NCBI GenBank assembly: GCA_002726865.1
Contig: PBSW01000021.1
Span: 40,266-97,795 of the forward strand
Direction: 5' to 3'
DNA length: 57,530 nucleotides
From: Candidatus Bathyarchaeota archaeon
GTDB lineage: Archaea > Thermoproteota > Bathyarchaeia > TCS64
The first letter of the stretch is position 1, and every line of letters begins with the position of its first letter. Positions 34,361 to 43,580 of this stretch are shown piece after piece. Below the pieces are notes generated by a model, which was not told the origin of the DNA, did no database searches, and saw only the letters and a program-made list of their open reading frames with translations. The translations under genes were made by a program, and so were the position numbers.

Positions 34361-34914
34361 GTGAATTGGTTGTCCTAAGAAGAAAAAAAGATACCGCATT
34401 TTATTATAATTCAATTGACTGCGCTTTCCCCAGTGCAAGCAGAATATCATTCAACAAACTATTCTACTCATCGGAGGAATACATGGATGACCTACGGTAC
34501 ATACAAAAAGAGTAAAAGCGACCCCGGGTCGCGTGCGACATACTTTTCCTAGAGTAGTTTGATAGATATTTCGGATTCCATAGACAGTAGTTTAACTTGG
34601 ATCTCTTTGGTCAAGATCATTTGGACGAAAGTGCCATCAATCCTAGAACTTTCCACATCCGCAAACCGGCACTATTGTGATGGCCGGATACTAAAAGTCC
34701 GCTAGCTGTTCTCTGATTCTAGACTGATTGTATGTACGATGAATATCATTACTTAGTGTATTATTATGGAATTTCAGATGCTTGGGATTAGTTTCTGTAT
34801 CGGTCCTTTGCACGCACGAGTGTTAAAACCTGAAAAAAATACCTTTTTCGAAAAGTTAAGTGGAAAAACTAGGAATTCTTTTGAGTGACCGTAAGAAAAA
34901 ATGTTTGAGATTTG
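34361..34914. other. Intergenic region, no gene seen
   Basis: AT-rich spacer of about 550 bases. It contains a perfect 15-base palindrome GCGACCCCGGGTCGC at 34518-34532 and no credible coding frame. A short hairpin around CCGGCACTATTGTGATGGCCGG follows near 34665. Confidence 0.4.
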
Positions 34915-35322
34915 ATGGTTAAAGCAAGGTTAAGGAGCTTGATGGTCATCAGCATGGTTCTGTTAGGCATCACCACATTTTCCCCATTCATGTTGATAGA
35001 CGCTCGTCCAGAATATGCAGATGACCTTCCCTCAGTATTCGGAGGCAGCTGCAGAGTTTGCCATCTCAGTGCGTCTGGCGGGGGGAAACTCAACGACTTT
35101 GGCAAGGATTTTGAGGAAAACAAAAACATCTTCGAAGGAATAGAAGAGAAGGATTCGGACAGTGATGGATTCTCTAACGCAGAGGAACTCAAGGCGGGGA
35201 CATTCCCAGGAGATCCAGACTCTAATTCCAAGAAAGGCATTCCCGGCTTCCCTTACGAGTCGATCCTATTAGGGATAGCAATTTTGATACCTACAATATT
35301 ATGGTTAAGGGAATCAAAATAA
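34915..35322 (+). CDS. Exported small cytochrome-c-like protein with IPGFP anchor
   Basis: A 135-residue protein with a signal peptide (SLMVISMVLLGITTFSPF), then one CxxCH haem c site at C46-x2-C49-H50. An acidic Asp-rich loop follows (DSDSDGFSNAEEL), resembling EF-hand or thrombospondin type 3 calcium loops, and the tail is IPGFP (109-113), a hydrophobic helix and RESK. ATG 34915 follows a TTG one codon earlier. A mono-haem carrier held outside the membrane is the simplest reading. A Met axial ligand is not obvious after the haem site. It stands alone between spacer regions; its electron partner may be the exported oxidoreductase 15 kb away. Confidence 0.75.
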   Translation: MVKARLRSLMVISMVLLGITTFSPFMLIDARPEYADDLPSVFGGSCRVCHLSASGGGKLNDFGKDFEENKNIFEGIEEKDSDSDGFSNAEELKAGTFPGDPDSNSKKGIPGFPYESILLGIAILIPTILWLRESK

Positions 35323-35457
35323 AGAGCATATGTTTATTCACCGGTCATACACTCGGGGGACTAAAGGATCCCGCTCCTTAGCGGAGTTGGCTAAATTCGG
35401 GTAATATAGATATACGTATAAAAAAACCGGGCAAAACAAAAATATCGCAGATAGGGG

Positions 35458-35940
35458 TCAGGTGGCAACCCATTCTTCCTGCAGAATCTCACCTTTTAGT
35501 CCGACCACTTTAACCTTCAGGGGGGCTTTCCTCTTAGACTTATTCTGAGCGGCCATAGCAGAATTCAGGAGACCCCTGCAACATGGGACTTGCATGATCA
35601 TCGCAGTAAGGGTGTTGATCTTGGCATCATCGATCATCATGGAAATTTTCTCCACGTAACTCTCCTGGTTAGAGTCGAGCTTTGGACAGGCGATCCCGAT
35701 GGCCTTACCCTTCAGGTGCTCCGAATGGAATCCTCCAATTGCGTACGCGACGCAGTCCGCGACTATAAGCACATCAGCGCCCTGATAGTATGGTGCCATA
35801 GGAGAGACAAGGTGTAATTGAATGGGCCACTGGCGAAGCTGAGACCCCATGCTCCCCGTATTCTCCGTTTTCTCTTCATCGTTCCCGAGTTCCAATATCC
35901 TGGACCCTGGACATCCATCAATTCTTTTCATATACTTCAT
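35458..35940 (-). CDS. CPGS-type redox protein related to ferredoxin-linked iron-sulfur proteins
   Basis: A 160-residue protein matching the C-terminal part of a widespread 4Fe-4S ferredoxin family: RQWPIQLHLVSPMAPYYQGADVLIVADCVAYAIGGFH, KGKAIGIACPKLDSN and VPCCRGLLNSAMAAQNKS. The usual N-terminal ferredoxin domain with two clusters is absent; instead it begins KRIDGCPGSR. Remaining Cys (CPGS, ADC, ACP, PCC) could still bind a cluster. It overlaps the hemerythrin gene by four bases and so acts with it, perhaps in oxidative or nitrosative stress response. Function is unproven. Confidence 0.7.
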   Translation of the reverse strand: MKYMKRIDGCPGSRILELGNDEEKTENTGSMGSQLRQWPIQLHLVSPMAPYYQGADVLIVADCVAYAIGGFHSEHLKGKAIGIACPKLDSNQESYVEKISMMIDDAKINTLTAMIMQVPCCRGLLNSAMAAQNKSKRKAPLKVKVVGLKGEILQEEWVAT

Positions 35941-36764
35941 TCCTCATTTGACTGATAGTCTCTCTCTAGTTCATTAACAAACTTTTCATATCTCGTAGGG
36001 GCATCCCCGAACCTCTGATCAACCTCGTTGAAGGCCGAGAAGAGCGTTCCCACTTGGGCGGTGGTGATGCTCCGATCCATCCAGGGGTATAGTATATCGT
36101 CCTCTTTCCTGATATGGTCGGTGAGGAGCTCCTGATACGCGGACAAGTTCGTGATTACATTATCCCAGTTCCTGGTCTCTATACCCATGACTATGTTTTT
36201 TACGTGATTTCGGGCGTTCTTATGATCCTCGTACATAGCTTGGATTATATCCAAATCCTCGTCGAAATATTTGAAAAGCAGGTCCTCCTCCTTAGCGTGA
36301 TGGTATCGGTCCGCGTAGTTGCGGATGAAATCGATCCCGTCTAGAACCCGCTGTCTTCCTTCCTCGGTCCCTAAGTCCATAGACGTGATGATATGGGGGA
36401 TATGGGCGACGAGTCTCTTGATAAACTTGTGCTCATCCACAAGTTTCTGCATAGGTGGAGAAAAGATCACCACCTTCTGGGTGGACTTTTTTTTCCGTAT
36501 CTTGTTTGCCTTGAATGGGCTATCTGGATCTATTACCTGGTGGATTCTCCTTATCATCTCAAGTTCTTCTTCAGGGGGTATTGCGTGCACCTCCATGATG
36601 TCCTTCAAGAGACACTGCCCTACAGTGCAGGGACCACACCCAATATCGTAGTCCTCTAAGATCGCCTCGATCTCGGGGCGTTCACTGATGATCTCTTTGA
36701 TACCCCTTTCCATGTAATCATCCAAGCCAGCTAACGGGATTGGATCAGTTTCATTTGTTGTCAC
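35937..36764 (-). CDS. Hemerythrin-domain protein with N-terminal DUF1858/ScdA-like domain
   Basis: A two-domain protein of about 275 residues. The N-terminal helical domain ends in CGPCTVGQC, as in DUF1858/ScdA-type domains that precede iron-sulfur repair or redox modules. A basic linker follows, then a hemerythrin HHE cation-binding domain with H-x2-H-x-KEE (YHHAKEEDLLF), EDHKNARNH and DHIRKEDDILYPW, the di-iron ligand set. GTG 36764 is chosen because GAGGAG lies eight bases upstream; a GTG at 36806 would add 14 residues. Family roles are oxygen or NO sensing and Fe-S repair. The CPGS gene is coupled downstream. Confidence 0.85.
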   Translation of the reverse strand: MTTNETDPIPLAGLDDYMERGIKEIISERPEIEAILEDYDIGCGPCTVGQCLLKDIMEVHAIPPEEELEMIRRIHQVIDPDSPFKANKIRKKKSTQKVVIFSPPMQKLVDEHKFIKRLVAHIPHIITSMDLGTEEGRQRVLDGIDFIRNYADRYHHAKEEDLLFKYFDEDLDIIQAMYEDHKNARNHVKNIVMGIETRNWDNVITNLSAYQELLTDHIRKEDDILYPWMDRSITTAQVGTLFSAFNEVDQRFGDAPTRYEKFVNELERDYQSNEE

Positions 36765-36855
36765 ATCAAACTCCTCTTTCAAGCTTTGATTTCTTCTACA
36801 AACCACGTTTTTTACACGTTATCTGAAGAATATTTCATATGAGAGACATATCATG

Positions 36856-36869
36856 GATATAAAAATATT
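36856..36869 (-). promoter_or_regulatory. TATA-like promoter of the hemerythrin gene
   Basis: On the minus strand this is AATATTTTTATATC, about 90 bases before the chosen GTG start, which would give a leader near 65 bases. Confidence 0.4.
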
Positions 36870-36923
36870 CCCCCTAATAGACGGGGAAGCGATTTACACC
36901 CATTCCTCCTTTCTTTTCCATGT

Positions 36924-37260
36924 ATGGCGTGGGCATTCATAGTAAATAACGCCGCCTACAAGAGTGAGAAGACCTCTAACGTATTAAGACGGGTCTCCAA
37001 AGCAACCTCTCAGGGCATTGAGCTGTGCCTCTTCCCCATGGGCGACTCTGTGACCTCAGTCAAGACCAAGCAGCGAACCCCTAACGGATTCTATAATATA
37101 GAAAAGATGCTAGTTACTATGATCAACACGGTGTGGAGTACAAGGCGTGCAGTGCCTATATAAACGCCCGGGACTTCGCTATCACGGAGCGGGTGAAGAG
37201 GGCTCTATAGATATCCTCTTCAAGTGGATCCGAGATAGCGAACAGGTAATCAGCTTCTAG
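36924..37260 (+). pseudogene. Broken DsrE-like sulfur-relay gene
   Basis: The plus strand reads MAWAFIVNNAAYKSEKTSNV and then GIELCLFPMGDSV in one frame. It shifts to YDQHGVEYKACSAYINARDF and VKRAL-stop in a second frame, and to ILFKWIRDSEQVISF-stop in a third. Put together these give a roughly 112-residue DsrE/F-type domain: a Rossmann-like first strand, a Cys after HGVEYKAC, and a terminal W-x-D-x-VISF segment. At least two shifts and one stop separate the parts. DsrE proteins relay sulfur with TusA, matching the tusA/siroheme reductase pair elsewhere in the window. Confidence 0.65.
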
Positions 37261-37441
37261 TTTGTCCTGTTCAAAGGGCTACGCCTGTCCTTCTAGGATC
37301 CATACACGGGATAATGAGCGCTGAACTAACCTGGCCTCCTCGGACGATACTTGCTGGTGTCGAGCGCGGGATCAAGGAGTTTTATTTGTGTGAAAGCATA
37401 GAAAAAATATCCTGATTTGAGCCACGTCAGGCTAAGTCAAA

Positions 37442-37451
37442 GGTTTAAAAT
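37442..37451 (+). promoter_or_regulatory. TATA-like promoter of the MoxR/vWA operon
   Basis: GGTTTAAAAT lies about 30 bases before the ATG at 37480, implying a nearly leaderless message. Confidence 0.5.
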
Positions 37452-37479
37452 GTAGTTCGATAGCTTAGGGAATGATTCC

Positions 37480-38379
37480 ATGTCGGGAGACAGTGAACTC
37501 AGCTTCCGAGAACTCCTCCGGAGGAGCATTGTGGATGGCATCCAGATCAAGAAATCCGTCATACTCAAAGGGCAGTATTCTCACGCCTACGACCTCTTAA
37601 AGGACAGTATAGACGCGGAGGTTACCCCGTGCATTGTGGGGCCCCCAGGGGTGGGAAAGTCCCTTCTGGCGAGGAAAGTCGCAGAGGACTCAGCCAGGGG
37701 GTTCTATGAGGTCTTCTTTGATGAGAATATCACCCCCTCCCGTCTAGTTGGCGCCTTCGATCCTGCTCTTGTGGTGCGGAGGGGGAGGACGATTGAGAGC
37801 TTTGAGCCGGGCCCCTTGATGAGTGCCATGGTTGAGGGGGGGCTCTTTGTGGCCCATGAGTTAAATAGAGCAACAGAGTTCTGCCAGAACAGCCTCATCG
37901 CCCCCCTTGAGGAGCGCCACTACAACCTTTACCCCTTCGGGATGATCAAAGCCAACGACGAGTTCGCGTTTGTAGCCACCCAGAATCCAGTCGAGACATC
38001 TGGGACCTACAGGATATCCCGGGTGCTGGTGGATAGGATAGGGTGTTGGATTCGCTTGGGATATCCAACTAGGGAGATTGAGATCGAGATCCTCAAGGTA
38101 AACGCCCCTGCCTACGACCTCCCCGAGGACGCCCTACACAAGATCTACGAGATCTTGAACGCCACCAGGGCCAACCCCGACCTAGAGATACCCGCCTCGC
38201 CCCGGGCTGGGATCTACCTAACCCGGCTCGTAGATAGACACAGGGGGAGGTTTGACGATTTGGATCAAACTATCCGGTTCTTCGCGCCTTCGGTTCTTAC
38301 AAAAGAGATGAGAGTGAGAAACCCCCAAAAGACGGTGGAAGGCATCGTCGAGGAGATCCTGGAGGACTGGTTGGGGTAG
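37480..38379 (+). CDS. MoxR-family AAA+ ATPase
   Basis: A 299-residue MoxR/CbbQ-type AAA+ protein. Walker A is GPPGVGKSLL, VGAFDPALVVRRG matches the MoxR insert, sensor I is FVATQNPVE, and ARVLVDRI-like sensor/arginine segments follow (here SRVLVDRI). At Walker B the sequence is GGLFVAHELNRA, so the usual Asp of DE is His. MoxR proteins act as chaperones that load metals or remodel partner enzymes, together with a von Willebrand A protein, which is the next gene three bases downstream. The client is unknown. Confidence 0.88.
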   Translation: MSGDSELSFRELLRRSIVDGIQIKKSVILKGQYSHAYDLLKDSIDAEVTPCIVGPPGVGKSLLARKVAEDSARGFYEVFFDENITPSRLVGAFDPALVVRRGRTIESFEPGPLMSAMVEGGLFVAHELNRATEFCQNSLIAPLEERHYNLYPFGMIKANDEFAFVATQNPVETSGTYRISRVLVDRIGCWIRLGYPTREIEIEILKVNAPAYDLPEDALHKIYEILNATRANPDLEIPASPRAGIYLTRLVDRHRGRFDDLDQTIRFFAPSVLTKEMRVRNPQKTVEGIVEEILEDWLG

Positions 38380-38382
38380 TCC

Positions 38383-39750
38383 ATGCAACGGGATGAGTTC
38401 CGGTACCCCTTTAGCATCATCAAGTTTTTCATCCCTGAATTCATCACCCAGCTCAGACGAAATGAGGAGGTGACTGATAAACCCAGCTACAGGCAGGGCA
38501 TAGCAATGACCTCACTCCTGCTCCCCGCCTACCTCAGGAAGGGATTCCTGTCCTTTGGGGACCTGATGAGAATCGCCGTCTCTACCTCAAAGGTGGAGAA
38601 TCAGAACCTCGCCGAACGCCTTGCCCACGCGATACTCCTCTACGCGGATGAAGCGGGAGTGGATTTGGATATGAATGAAGAAAAGTATCTAAGTCTCTTG
38701 AGCCAGAGGAGCGATGACCTCATAAAATATAACCCGAGCGATTCGGAAAAGCCAGATGAGGGGGAGCCCCAGGCGGTTCTTGGATTCAACATAGATAGTC
38801 TCAAGGAGCATTTCGGGCAACTGGATATCGGGGTAGGGCCGGGGAACGACGAACTCCTAAAGGTCGCCGTCAGGAAGTACAAGGGGAAACGGGATAACTT
38901 CCCTAGAAAGCGCCTCGCCGAGTACCTCAAAAGGAATCTCCTAAAGCTGGGGCGGGGTTTCCAAAGGAGCGCCGAGGTCTCGATGAAACCGTTGCTAAGG
39001 CCCTTCGAGCGGGGGGATGACACTGACGACATCGATGAGGAGAGGAGCTTGGAGAACATCTTCAGCCAAGGAAAGAGTATGGAGGAGGTATTGTATCGGG
39101 ACTTCCTAATCCGAAAGAGGCGCAAGAAGAAAAAGGCCATCGTCTTTATCCTAGATATCAGCAACACCATGTTTTACGAGCTGGAAGGGCTCACATCAAT
39201 CCACTATTCAGTGCTTAGCCTGATCCCGCTACTCTGGAGCCTCCGGAAGGAAAGGTATGGGCTCATCTTCTATGAAAGCAACAGCCACATCCAGAAGGAC
39301 CTCCATGAAGAGAAGGACATCGATCAGATCATCGATAACCTTCTCATTCTAGTGACTTCGACGACGGGGGACGTGGAGAGTATCATTAGGGGAAAGCACA
39401 GCGTTCAGACCTGGGGGGGCACTGTACCCCAGATGAGCCTTAGGTGGGCTATGGAACAACTGGAGGCTTCAGCAAAGCGGGAGGAAAGGATCTGTTTCTA
39501 CTTCAGCGACTTTGTGCTTCAAGAACCCGGAAGCGATCCTCAGCTCGAGTACATCACCATCATTAAGAGAATGGTAGGCCAAGGGATCCATGTGATAGCA
39601 TGCGTCTCCCCCCTTGCCAGTGGGAAAATATTTTCCCCGTATACTAGGGAAACCCTGAAAAGAGTGAGAGAGGCTGGAGGTACAATCATTGATACGGTGA
39701 AGCCATCTGGGTTCCTCGAGGAAGTGCGGGCCTTCATGGAACGCCTGTGA
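38383..39750 (+). CDS. von Willebrand factor A domain protein (MoxR partner)
   Basis: A 455-residue cytosolic protein with a helical N-terminal half and a C-terminal vWA domain. The MIDAS start is KAIVFILDISNTMFYE (DxSxT), a later TTGDV segment could supply the MIDAS Thr, and FYFSDFVLQEPGSD gives the late Asp. Middle residues are rich in charged clusters (DDTDDIDEERSLENI). It is coupled to the MoxR ATPase, so the pair resembles CbbQ/CbbO or CoxD/CoxE maturation systems. No signal peptide or membrane helix is seen. No obvious client gene adjoins it. Confidence 0.8.
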   Translation: MQRDEFRYPFSIIKFFIPEFITQLRRNEEVTDKPSYRQGIAMTSLLLPAYLRKGFLSFGDLMRIAVSTSKVENQNLAERLAHAILLYADEAGVDLDMNEEKYLSLLSQRSDDLIKYNPSDSEKPDEGEPQAVLGFNIDSLKEHFGQLDIGVGPGNDELLKVAVRKYKGKRDNFPRKRLAEYLKRNLLKLGRGFQRSAEVSMKPLLRPFERGDDTDDIDEERSLENIFSQGKSMEEVLYRDFLIRKRRKKKKAIVFILDISNTMFYELEGLTSIHYSVLSLIPLLWSLRKERYGLIFYESNSHIQKDLHEEKDIDQIIDNLLILVTSTTGDVESIIRGKHSVQTWGGTVPQMSLRWAMEQLEASAKREERICFYFSDFVLQEPGSDPQLEYITIIKRMVGQGIHVIACVSPLASGKIFSPYTRETLKRVREAGGTIIDTVKPSGFLEEVRAFMERL

Positions 39751-40297
39751 AATCTAATCACCTTTTCTTCCGCCATCCGTGATAGTTTTACTTCTCCTAG
39801 AAATGTAGCCTAGTTTTTCTGAATCGTTTCACGCTCGTTTATTGGATGCAGGCATCCGGAAGCTTACAGTCACAGCGATAGATCAGACTACATGGAGGCC
39901 TTAATCGAGGATGCGGTCAATTGTCCCTCGAGCCTCTCATAGTCTGGAACGAGCAGGATGAAACAGTTGATCCGGATCTTGGAACAGCATCGTTACCACG
40001 CGCGCGGAGTCGAACCGTGCCCCTAGGTATCTCACGAGGGTTTGGTCGGAGTTATTTTATATTGACTATTCCTGTTACCAGATAGTTTTCTCTAGTCTAA
40101 GGTGTCTGTGTTTGCGCGCATAGGACGAGCGTCCAAGTGGATGAGATGATACCCCTGTGGATATAGTAGGGGCTTTTGGACCTAAGAGCCTATTCAATCA
40201 TGCAAATTCATAGTATGTCTTCTAGCTTGAACTGGATCTAAGCATCTGAGTGCAGAAAGGTTCCTGAATGTACCATGAACATCCCTTGTGCGCGAGA
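39751..40297. other. Intergenic region, no gene seen, one CGCGCGCG element
   Basis: About 550 bases without a credible reading frame longer than 30 codons. It holds CGCGCGCGG at 39999-40007, a GCGCGC hexamer near 40108, and short protein-like scraps such as MEALIEDAVNCPSS that do not extend. It may be a graveyard of a lost gene. Confidence 0.35.
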
Positions 40298-42400
40298 TCA
40301 CTCCATGAGCTTGAGCATCTCAGTTACGCTGGTTACCGGTAGATGACAACTAAAGTCGACACACACATAGGCCGTCGCCCTCCCTCCAATACTAACATAG
40401 TCATTTGCAAAGCTGGCGATCTCAGTGATCTTAGGAATCTCACCGTCGGGCAAAAACAAGACCACCTTGTTTGGCGTGAAGCTCTCACCCAATGCCCTGA
40501 GCATTGCCTCCGTGTCCTCAGCGCCCCGCTTACCTACTACCACGACCGCATAGGAGGGCCCGTTAGCAAAGTCGACGGCAGTCATGAAAAACGAGTGGGA
40601 ACCCGGCGAGGCGTAGACCATCTCTGAGAACCGATCCATAAGGACGGATGCCTTTAACTCTAGGTCCGGGTCCCTCGTCAGCTTGGCTATACGGATGAGG
40701 TTTAGCAGCGCCACGGAATTAGCCGACGGGAGAGCCCCGTCATAGACATCCTTCCCTCTCACAAGCACCTCCTCAGAGTCTTCGGCGGTGAAGAAGAAGC
40801 CCCCTCCTGCTTGATCCCAGAAAAGATCGATCATTGCAACATTATGTTCGACCGCGAGTCTGAGGTAATCTACATCGAATGTAGACTCATACATCTCTAG
40901 GAGTCCCCAGACTAGGAAAGCGTAGTCTTCAAGGAACCCTGGGATCGCGGAGTCTCCATCCCTGTACCTGCGGAGGAGCCTACCCCCCGGTGTCCTCAAT
41001 GCAGACATTATGAAATCAACGATCCTAGACGCCACTACTATGAACTGAGGTTCACCTAGGGCGCGACTAGCCTTCGCCAAAGCAACTATCACTAGACCAT
41101 TCCAGCTTGTAATGACCTTGTCATCCTGGAGGGGCCTGATTCGTTTGTCCCGAGCCTCAAGGAGCTTGATCCTGGACCGCTCCATAATATGCTTTAGAGA
41201 CTCCTCTTGGATGCTCAGCTCAGAGGCGTGCACGGAAACGGTTTTCTTCATGTGAAGTATGTTATTGCCTGTCTTCTTTCTAGTCTTCTCATCCATGTAG
41301 TTGCCACCCTTGGAGATGTTGTACACGGTGTTGAAGATGTCTAGTTCCTCTGGGGAGAGTATCCCCATGATCTCGTCCTTCGTCCAGATGTAGAACTTGC
41401 CCTCCTCCCCCTCACTGTCCGCGTCCTCAGCAGAGTAAACCCCTCCGCAGGGAGAGACCATCTCGGTGGTTATGTATTCGAGGATCTCCTCAGTTACCTG
41501 TCTATAGTAAGGATCTCCTGTAGCCTGGTATGCCTCTGTGTAAGCCATGGCGATGAGCGCCTGGTCGTAGAGCATTTTCTCAAAGTGGGGAACCAACCAG
41601 TGGGCGTCAGTGGAGTATCTGTGAATACCGAAACCGATCTGGTCGTAGACTCCCCCCATCCGGATGGCTCGCAGGGTCCGTTCCACTATTCCCAAAGCGT
41701 TCCCTTCACCAGTGCGCTTCCAGTATCTCAAGAGGTAAAGGAGTTTAAAGGGGGTAGGAAACTTAGGGGTGTTCCCGAAACCCCCATGCCTTGGGTCAAA
41801 GGACTGGGAGAGCTGGAGATAAGCGAACCTGAGGGTTTCTCCTCCCAGAGAGTGGGATATCGTCTCAGGCTCCAGTCGGAGGCTCTCTATAACCCGGCTC
41901 GCCACGTCCAGCGCCCGCTCACGGTTGCTTCCCCAAAGCGCCTTTATATGGGCGATGAGGCCCAACATCCCGGTCATCCCCGACCTGCTTTCCTTGGGAA
42001 AGTAAGTACCAGAGAAGAAGGGGCGTCTGTCCGGGGTCATTATGATAGTAAGTGGCCAGCCCCCGCTCCCAGTCATCATCTGGCAGACCTTCATGTAGGT
42101 AGCGTCGATGTCAGGGCGCTCTTCTCGGTCCACCTTTACGGAGATGAAGGCGTCATTCATGGCATCGGCGACCTCCTTATCCTCAAAAGACTCCCTCTCC
42201 ATGACGTGGCACCAGTGACACGTGGAGTAGCCGATGGAAAGGAAGATGGGCTTGTCTTCCTTCTCCGCCTTCTGGAATGCCTCAGGGCCCCAAGGGAACC
42301 AGTCGACCGGGTTGTTGCCATGCTGAAGGAGGTATGGACTCTTCTCATGGATCAGCCTGTTCGGATTTGAATAGGTCAAAGGGCCACCTTGTTCAGACAA
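40298..42400 (-). CDS. Thioredoxin-domain protein of the DUF255/YyaL (SPATA20) family
   Basis: A 700-residue protein. The N-terminus is a thioredoxin-like DUF255 domain: [30 protein letters not shown], the [14 protein letters not shown] active site and [10 protein letters not shown]. The larger C-terminal part is an alpha/alpha-barrel glycosidase-like domain ([48 protein letters not shown]). The family is widespread and its substrate unresolved. TTG 42400 is the longest start; TTG 42379, after AAGGTGG, is a good alternative. It is monocistronic. Confidence 0.9.
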   Translation of the reverse strand: MSEQGGPLTYSNPNRLIHEKSPYLLQHGNNPVDWFPWGPEAFQKAEKEDKPIFLSIGYSTCHWCHVMERESFEDKEVADAMNDAFISVKVDREERPDIDATYMKVCQMMTGSGGWPLTIIMTPDRRPFFSGTYFPKESRSGMTGMLGLIAHIKALWGSNRERALDVASRVIESLRLEPETISHSLGGETLRFAYLQLSQSFDPRHGGFGNTPKFPTPFKLLYLLRYWKRTGEGNALGIVERTLRAIRMGGVYDQIGFGIHRYSTDAHWLVPHFEKMLYDQALIAMAYTEAYQATGDPYYRQVTEEILEYITTEMVSPCGGVYSAEDADSEGEEGKFYIWTKDEIMGILSPEELDIFNTVYNISKGGNYMDEKTRKKTGNNILHMKKTVSVHASELSIQEESLKHIMERSRIKLLEARDKRIRPLQDDKVITSWNGLVIVALAKASRALGEPQFIVVASRIVDFIMSALRTPGGRLLRRYRDGDSAIPGFLEDYAFLVWGLLEMYESTFDVDYLRLAVEHNVAMIDLFWDQAGGGFFFTAEDSEEVLVRGKDVYDGALPSANSVALLNLIRIAKLTRDPDLELKASVLMDRFSEMVYASPGSHSFFMTAVDFANGPSYAVVVVGKRGAEDTEAMLRALGESFTPNKVVLFLPDGEIPKITEIASFANDYVSIGGRATAYVCVDFSCHLPVTSVTEMLKLME

Positions 42401-42511
42401 CTAAGGGTCCATTAAAAGGACTATTTATATTCATTTAGAAATTTTTATGAATCGTGATTAAAGAAAAAATATGTAATAGTTAAAAAAAGATCACATGTTT
42501 GAGAGCATCTC

Positions 42512-43456
42512 TTACAACTCATTGATGACATCATCATTGAATCTGGAAAGGCTTTCTTTCATCTCATCGAGGGTCGCGACCGGTCTGACAAAAACCACGA
42601 TCATCTTTACGCCGAGGTCTTTCGCCTTCCTAAACTTTTCCACTAAAGTCTCTGGCGTCCCGAAGAAGCCGTCCCGCTTCACTTCCTCCAATGATCTGTT
42701 CGACCTCTTCGCTAGCCTCTTCGCCGATACATTATATTCCTCGTCGCTCTCATTGATTATGAGCTGAGACGCGAAACCTGAGAAGAAATAGTCCTCAATA
42801 CGCTTCCCGTTCCTCTCAAGGGCGGGTACCAAGAGTTTCTGGGTCCTCTCCAGGGAGGCTAGTCCCCCTCCGCGGTTTAGTCCGTCACCGTATCTTGCCG
42901 CTATATTGATCATCCTAGGCTTGCTGGCCCCTACGGAAATCCTTATGGGATGCTGAACAGGTGGGGGGAGGTTAATAGCGTCCTTGAGGACCCAATACTT
43001 TCCTTCGTAGGAGTAAACCGGATTTTCGAGCATTCCCCTGAGGATGTGAAGTGCCTCCTTGAACCTATCCACCCTCTTTCCAGGGGATGGCATCCCCCGT
43101 CCCCCCTCCATCAGGTCGTAGCCCAAGTACTCGGCCTCGTTCCAGCCTGCACCAACAAGGAGCTCATATCGGCCCCTGGACATCCGATCCAAGGTGGCCA
43201 CAGACTTGGCCAAGAACGCGGGGTTCCTTAGAGAGTTGAAGAGAACGATGTGACCCAGCCTGATCCGCTTCGTCTGTACGCCTATCCCAGTCATGGCCGT
43301 CCAAGCCTCGAGGTAAGGCTCTCTGCCCCCCTCACCAATTGAGTGAACGTGATCGTTCAGGAAGACTCCGAATAGCCCTAGCTCCTCAGCGTGCCTAGCC
43401 ATCTCTACCATACCCTCGTAGGTCTCAGCGGGCCTGATGTAATATCCGAACTCCAT
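42512..43456 (-). CDS. LLM-class F420-dependent oxidoreductase
   Basis: A 314-residue luciferase-like TIM barrel. It has EFGYYIRPAETYEGMVEMAR, FLNDHVHS, RIRLGHIVLFNSLRNPAFLAKSVATLDRMSRGR and ELLVGAGWNEAEYLGY, then PIRISVGASKPRMI. It lacks the Mer N-terminal signature, so it is a different member from mer. F420 or flavin use is inferred from family and from mer in the same genome. It lies 125 bases upstream of eL18, in the same direction. Confidence 0.82.
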   Translation of the reverse strand: MEFGYYIRPAETYEGMVEMARHAEELGLFGVFLNDHVHSIGEGGREPYLEAWTAMTGIGVQTKRIRLGHIVLFNSLRNPAFLAKSVATLDRMSRGRYELLVGAGWNEAEYLGYDLMEGGRGMPSPGKRVDRFKEALHILRGMLENPVYSYEGKYWVLKDAINLPPPVQHPIRISVGASKPRMINIAARYGDGLNRGGGLASLERTQKLLVPALERNGKRIEDYFFSGFASQLIINESDEEYNVSAKRLAKRSNRSLEEVKRDGFFGTPETLVEKFRKAKDLGVKMIVVFVRPVATLDEMKESLSRFNDDVINEL

Positions 43457-43517
43457 ACCTAAAGAGGGTGGACAGAGATATTTAGGGATTTTAACGCGGA
43501 GGAGGTTTTTGGATTCC

Positions 43518-43529
43518 CGCGCTCGCGCG
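43518..43529. repeat. GC-rich CGCGCTCGCGCG element near the LLM start
   Basis: A dyad-like CGCGCTCGCGCG follows a GGTTTTTGG patch, 62 bases upstream of the LLM oxidoreductase ATG. It is a looser relative of the intergenic CGCGCGCG octamers. Confidence 0.35.
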
Positions 43530-43580
43530 TAAGACCCCCATTGAGAGGATCCATCCCCCTCCCAGAACTAAACGGAGAAA

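Noticed and set aside
34518..34532. Operator palindrome GCGACCCCGGGTCGC
   Set aside because: A perfect dyad, but isolated far from a start codon and seen once; no evidence of binding.
38640..39170. Minus-strand open frame of 176 codons opposite the vWA gene
   Set aside because: Ser/Arg/Leu-rich shadow translation, no family signature; the vWA frame is clearly coding.
40298..42400. CHWCH in the DUF255 protein as a haem c binding site
   Set aside because: It is the thioredoxin-like CxxC active site of the family (STCHWCHVM); the protein has no signal peptide.
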